Source: Dehalococcoidia bacterium
GTDB lineage: Bacteria; Chloroflexota; Dehalococcoidia; GIF9; UBA5629
DNA: 6,600 bases
NCBI GenBank assembly: GCA_028715025.1
Contig: JAQTLG010000096.1
Coordinates: 1 to 6,600 of the forward strand
Direction: 5' to 3'
Shown here: piece by piece, positions 6,244 through 6,600 of the stretch
How positions within the stretch are numbered: position 1 is the first letter of the stretch
Layout of the letters: every line of letters starts with the position of its first letter
Notes under the pieces: model-generated
Told to the model about the DNA's origin: nothing
Seen by the model: only the letters and a program-made list of their open reading frames with translations
The model's database searches: none
Program-made: the position numbers and the translations under genes

Positions 6244-6600
6244 TTATTTCAGCTTCAGAGGCAGGCCTGCCGTCATAAGGATGACCTCGTCGGCCGCACT
6301 GGCCAGCCGCTGGTTGGCCTTGCCCAGGGCGTCGCGGTATACCCGCGCCAGAGCATTGTCCGGCACGATGCCGCTGCCCACCTCGTTGGAGACCAGTATG
6401 AAACTGTAGCGCGACTGCTGCATCAGGCCGATGAGGCCATTAATCTCAGCATCAACGGATTTTTCAGCCTGCTTGTCGATGGTGGTTTCGCCCACACAGT
6501 TGGCGACCAGCAGTGTTATACAGTCTACGATGACCGTATCGTATTTTCCCGCTTTATCTACCAGGGCCGACGCCAGGTTGTCTGCGACCTCCAGCGTGTC
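6244..6600 (-). CDS. cobU: CobU, adenosylcobinamide kinase / adenosylcobinamide-phosphate guanylyltransferase (C-terminal part, runs off the window)
   Basis: The frame is open from the right edge to TAA at 6246-6244, giving the last 118 residues of a protein whose family is usually about 170-190 aa. CobU phosphorylates adenosylcobinamide and then transfers GMP from GTP, giving adenosylcobinamide-GDP in the late, nucleotide-loop stage of cobalamin synthesis and salvage. Visible family signatures are D-T-L-E-V near the edge (the W-x-T-x-E region), YDTVIVDCITLLVAN (Walker B-like strand), ILVSNEVGSGIVPDNALAR, VYRDALGKANQRLA and the end AADEVILMTAGLPLKLK. The Walker A loop and the guanylylated histidine would lie to the right, outside the window. 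A GTG at 6495 is an internal codon, not the start, because the conserved sequence continues upstream of it. It points the same way as the 725-aa gene, 149 bp upstream of it, but that gene has its own promoter. Confidence 0.9.
   Translation of the reverse strand, partial: DTLEVADNLASALVDKAGKYDTVIVDCITLLVANCVGETTIDKQAEKSVDAEINGLIGLMQQSRYSFILVSNEVGSGIVPDNALARVYRDALGKANQRLASAADEVILMTAGLPLKLK

Noticed and set aside
6244..6495. 83-aa standalone small protein starting at GTG 6495
   Set aside because: The frame continues upstream to the window edge with CobU-conserved sequence (VIVDCITLLVAN), so this is only the end of cobU.

Overview
The window (6.6 kb, G+C clearly above 50% in the genes, AT-rich in the spacers) holds three complete protein genes and two genes cut by the window edges. 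No rRNA, tRNA, CRISPR array, insertion sequence or phage gene was seen. The style fits a mesophilic, free-living bacterium with corrinoid metabolism: SD-led ATG genes, sigma70-type promoters, a CobU homologue, and large surface proteins held by a transmembrane helix rather than an LPXTG signal. Chloroflexota of the Dehalococcoidia type is my best guess, from general resemblance only, with low confidence.

Layout: (1) 1-82, minus: the first 27 codons of a gene with a Lys-rich N-terminus and a clear Shine-Dalgarno. (2) 83-181: a divergent spacer with a plausible plus-strand promoter. (3) 182-1192, plus: a 336-aa protein with a degenerate GTPase-like N-terminal half and a C-terminal half resembling DUF697. 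(4) 1193-1230: a short convergent gap without a convincing terminator. (5) 1231-3864, minus: an 877-aa secreted Asp-box (BNR-like) repeat protein with a Pro-rich stalk and a C-terminal membrane anchor. (6) 3917-6094, minus: a 725-aa single-pass membrane protein. Outside it has two putative-Ig (He_PIG-like) domains and paired beta repeats; inside it has a roughly 255-residue tail with a ten-proline run, a charged helix and a His/Cys cluster. (7) 6095-6243: an AT-rich spacer with a strong minus-strand promoter (TCGACA-17-TATAAT) framed by two adjacent dyads. (8) 6244-6600, minus: the C-terminal 118 residues of CobU, the cobinamide kinase/guanylyltransferase, running off the right edge.

How they relate: the 725-aa and 877-aa genes lie head to tail with 52 bp between them. 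They probably form one transcription unit from the dyad-framed promoter, though a TATAAT just before the second gene could give it its own nearly leaderless transcript. Both products are predicted to reach across the membrane, one anchored as an extracellular repeat protein and the other carrying a large cytoplasmic tail. An envelope adhesion or sensing module is a reasonable inference, but no substrate or partner can be read from the sequence. The cobU gene and the DUF697-like gene look like independent neighbours.
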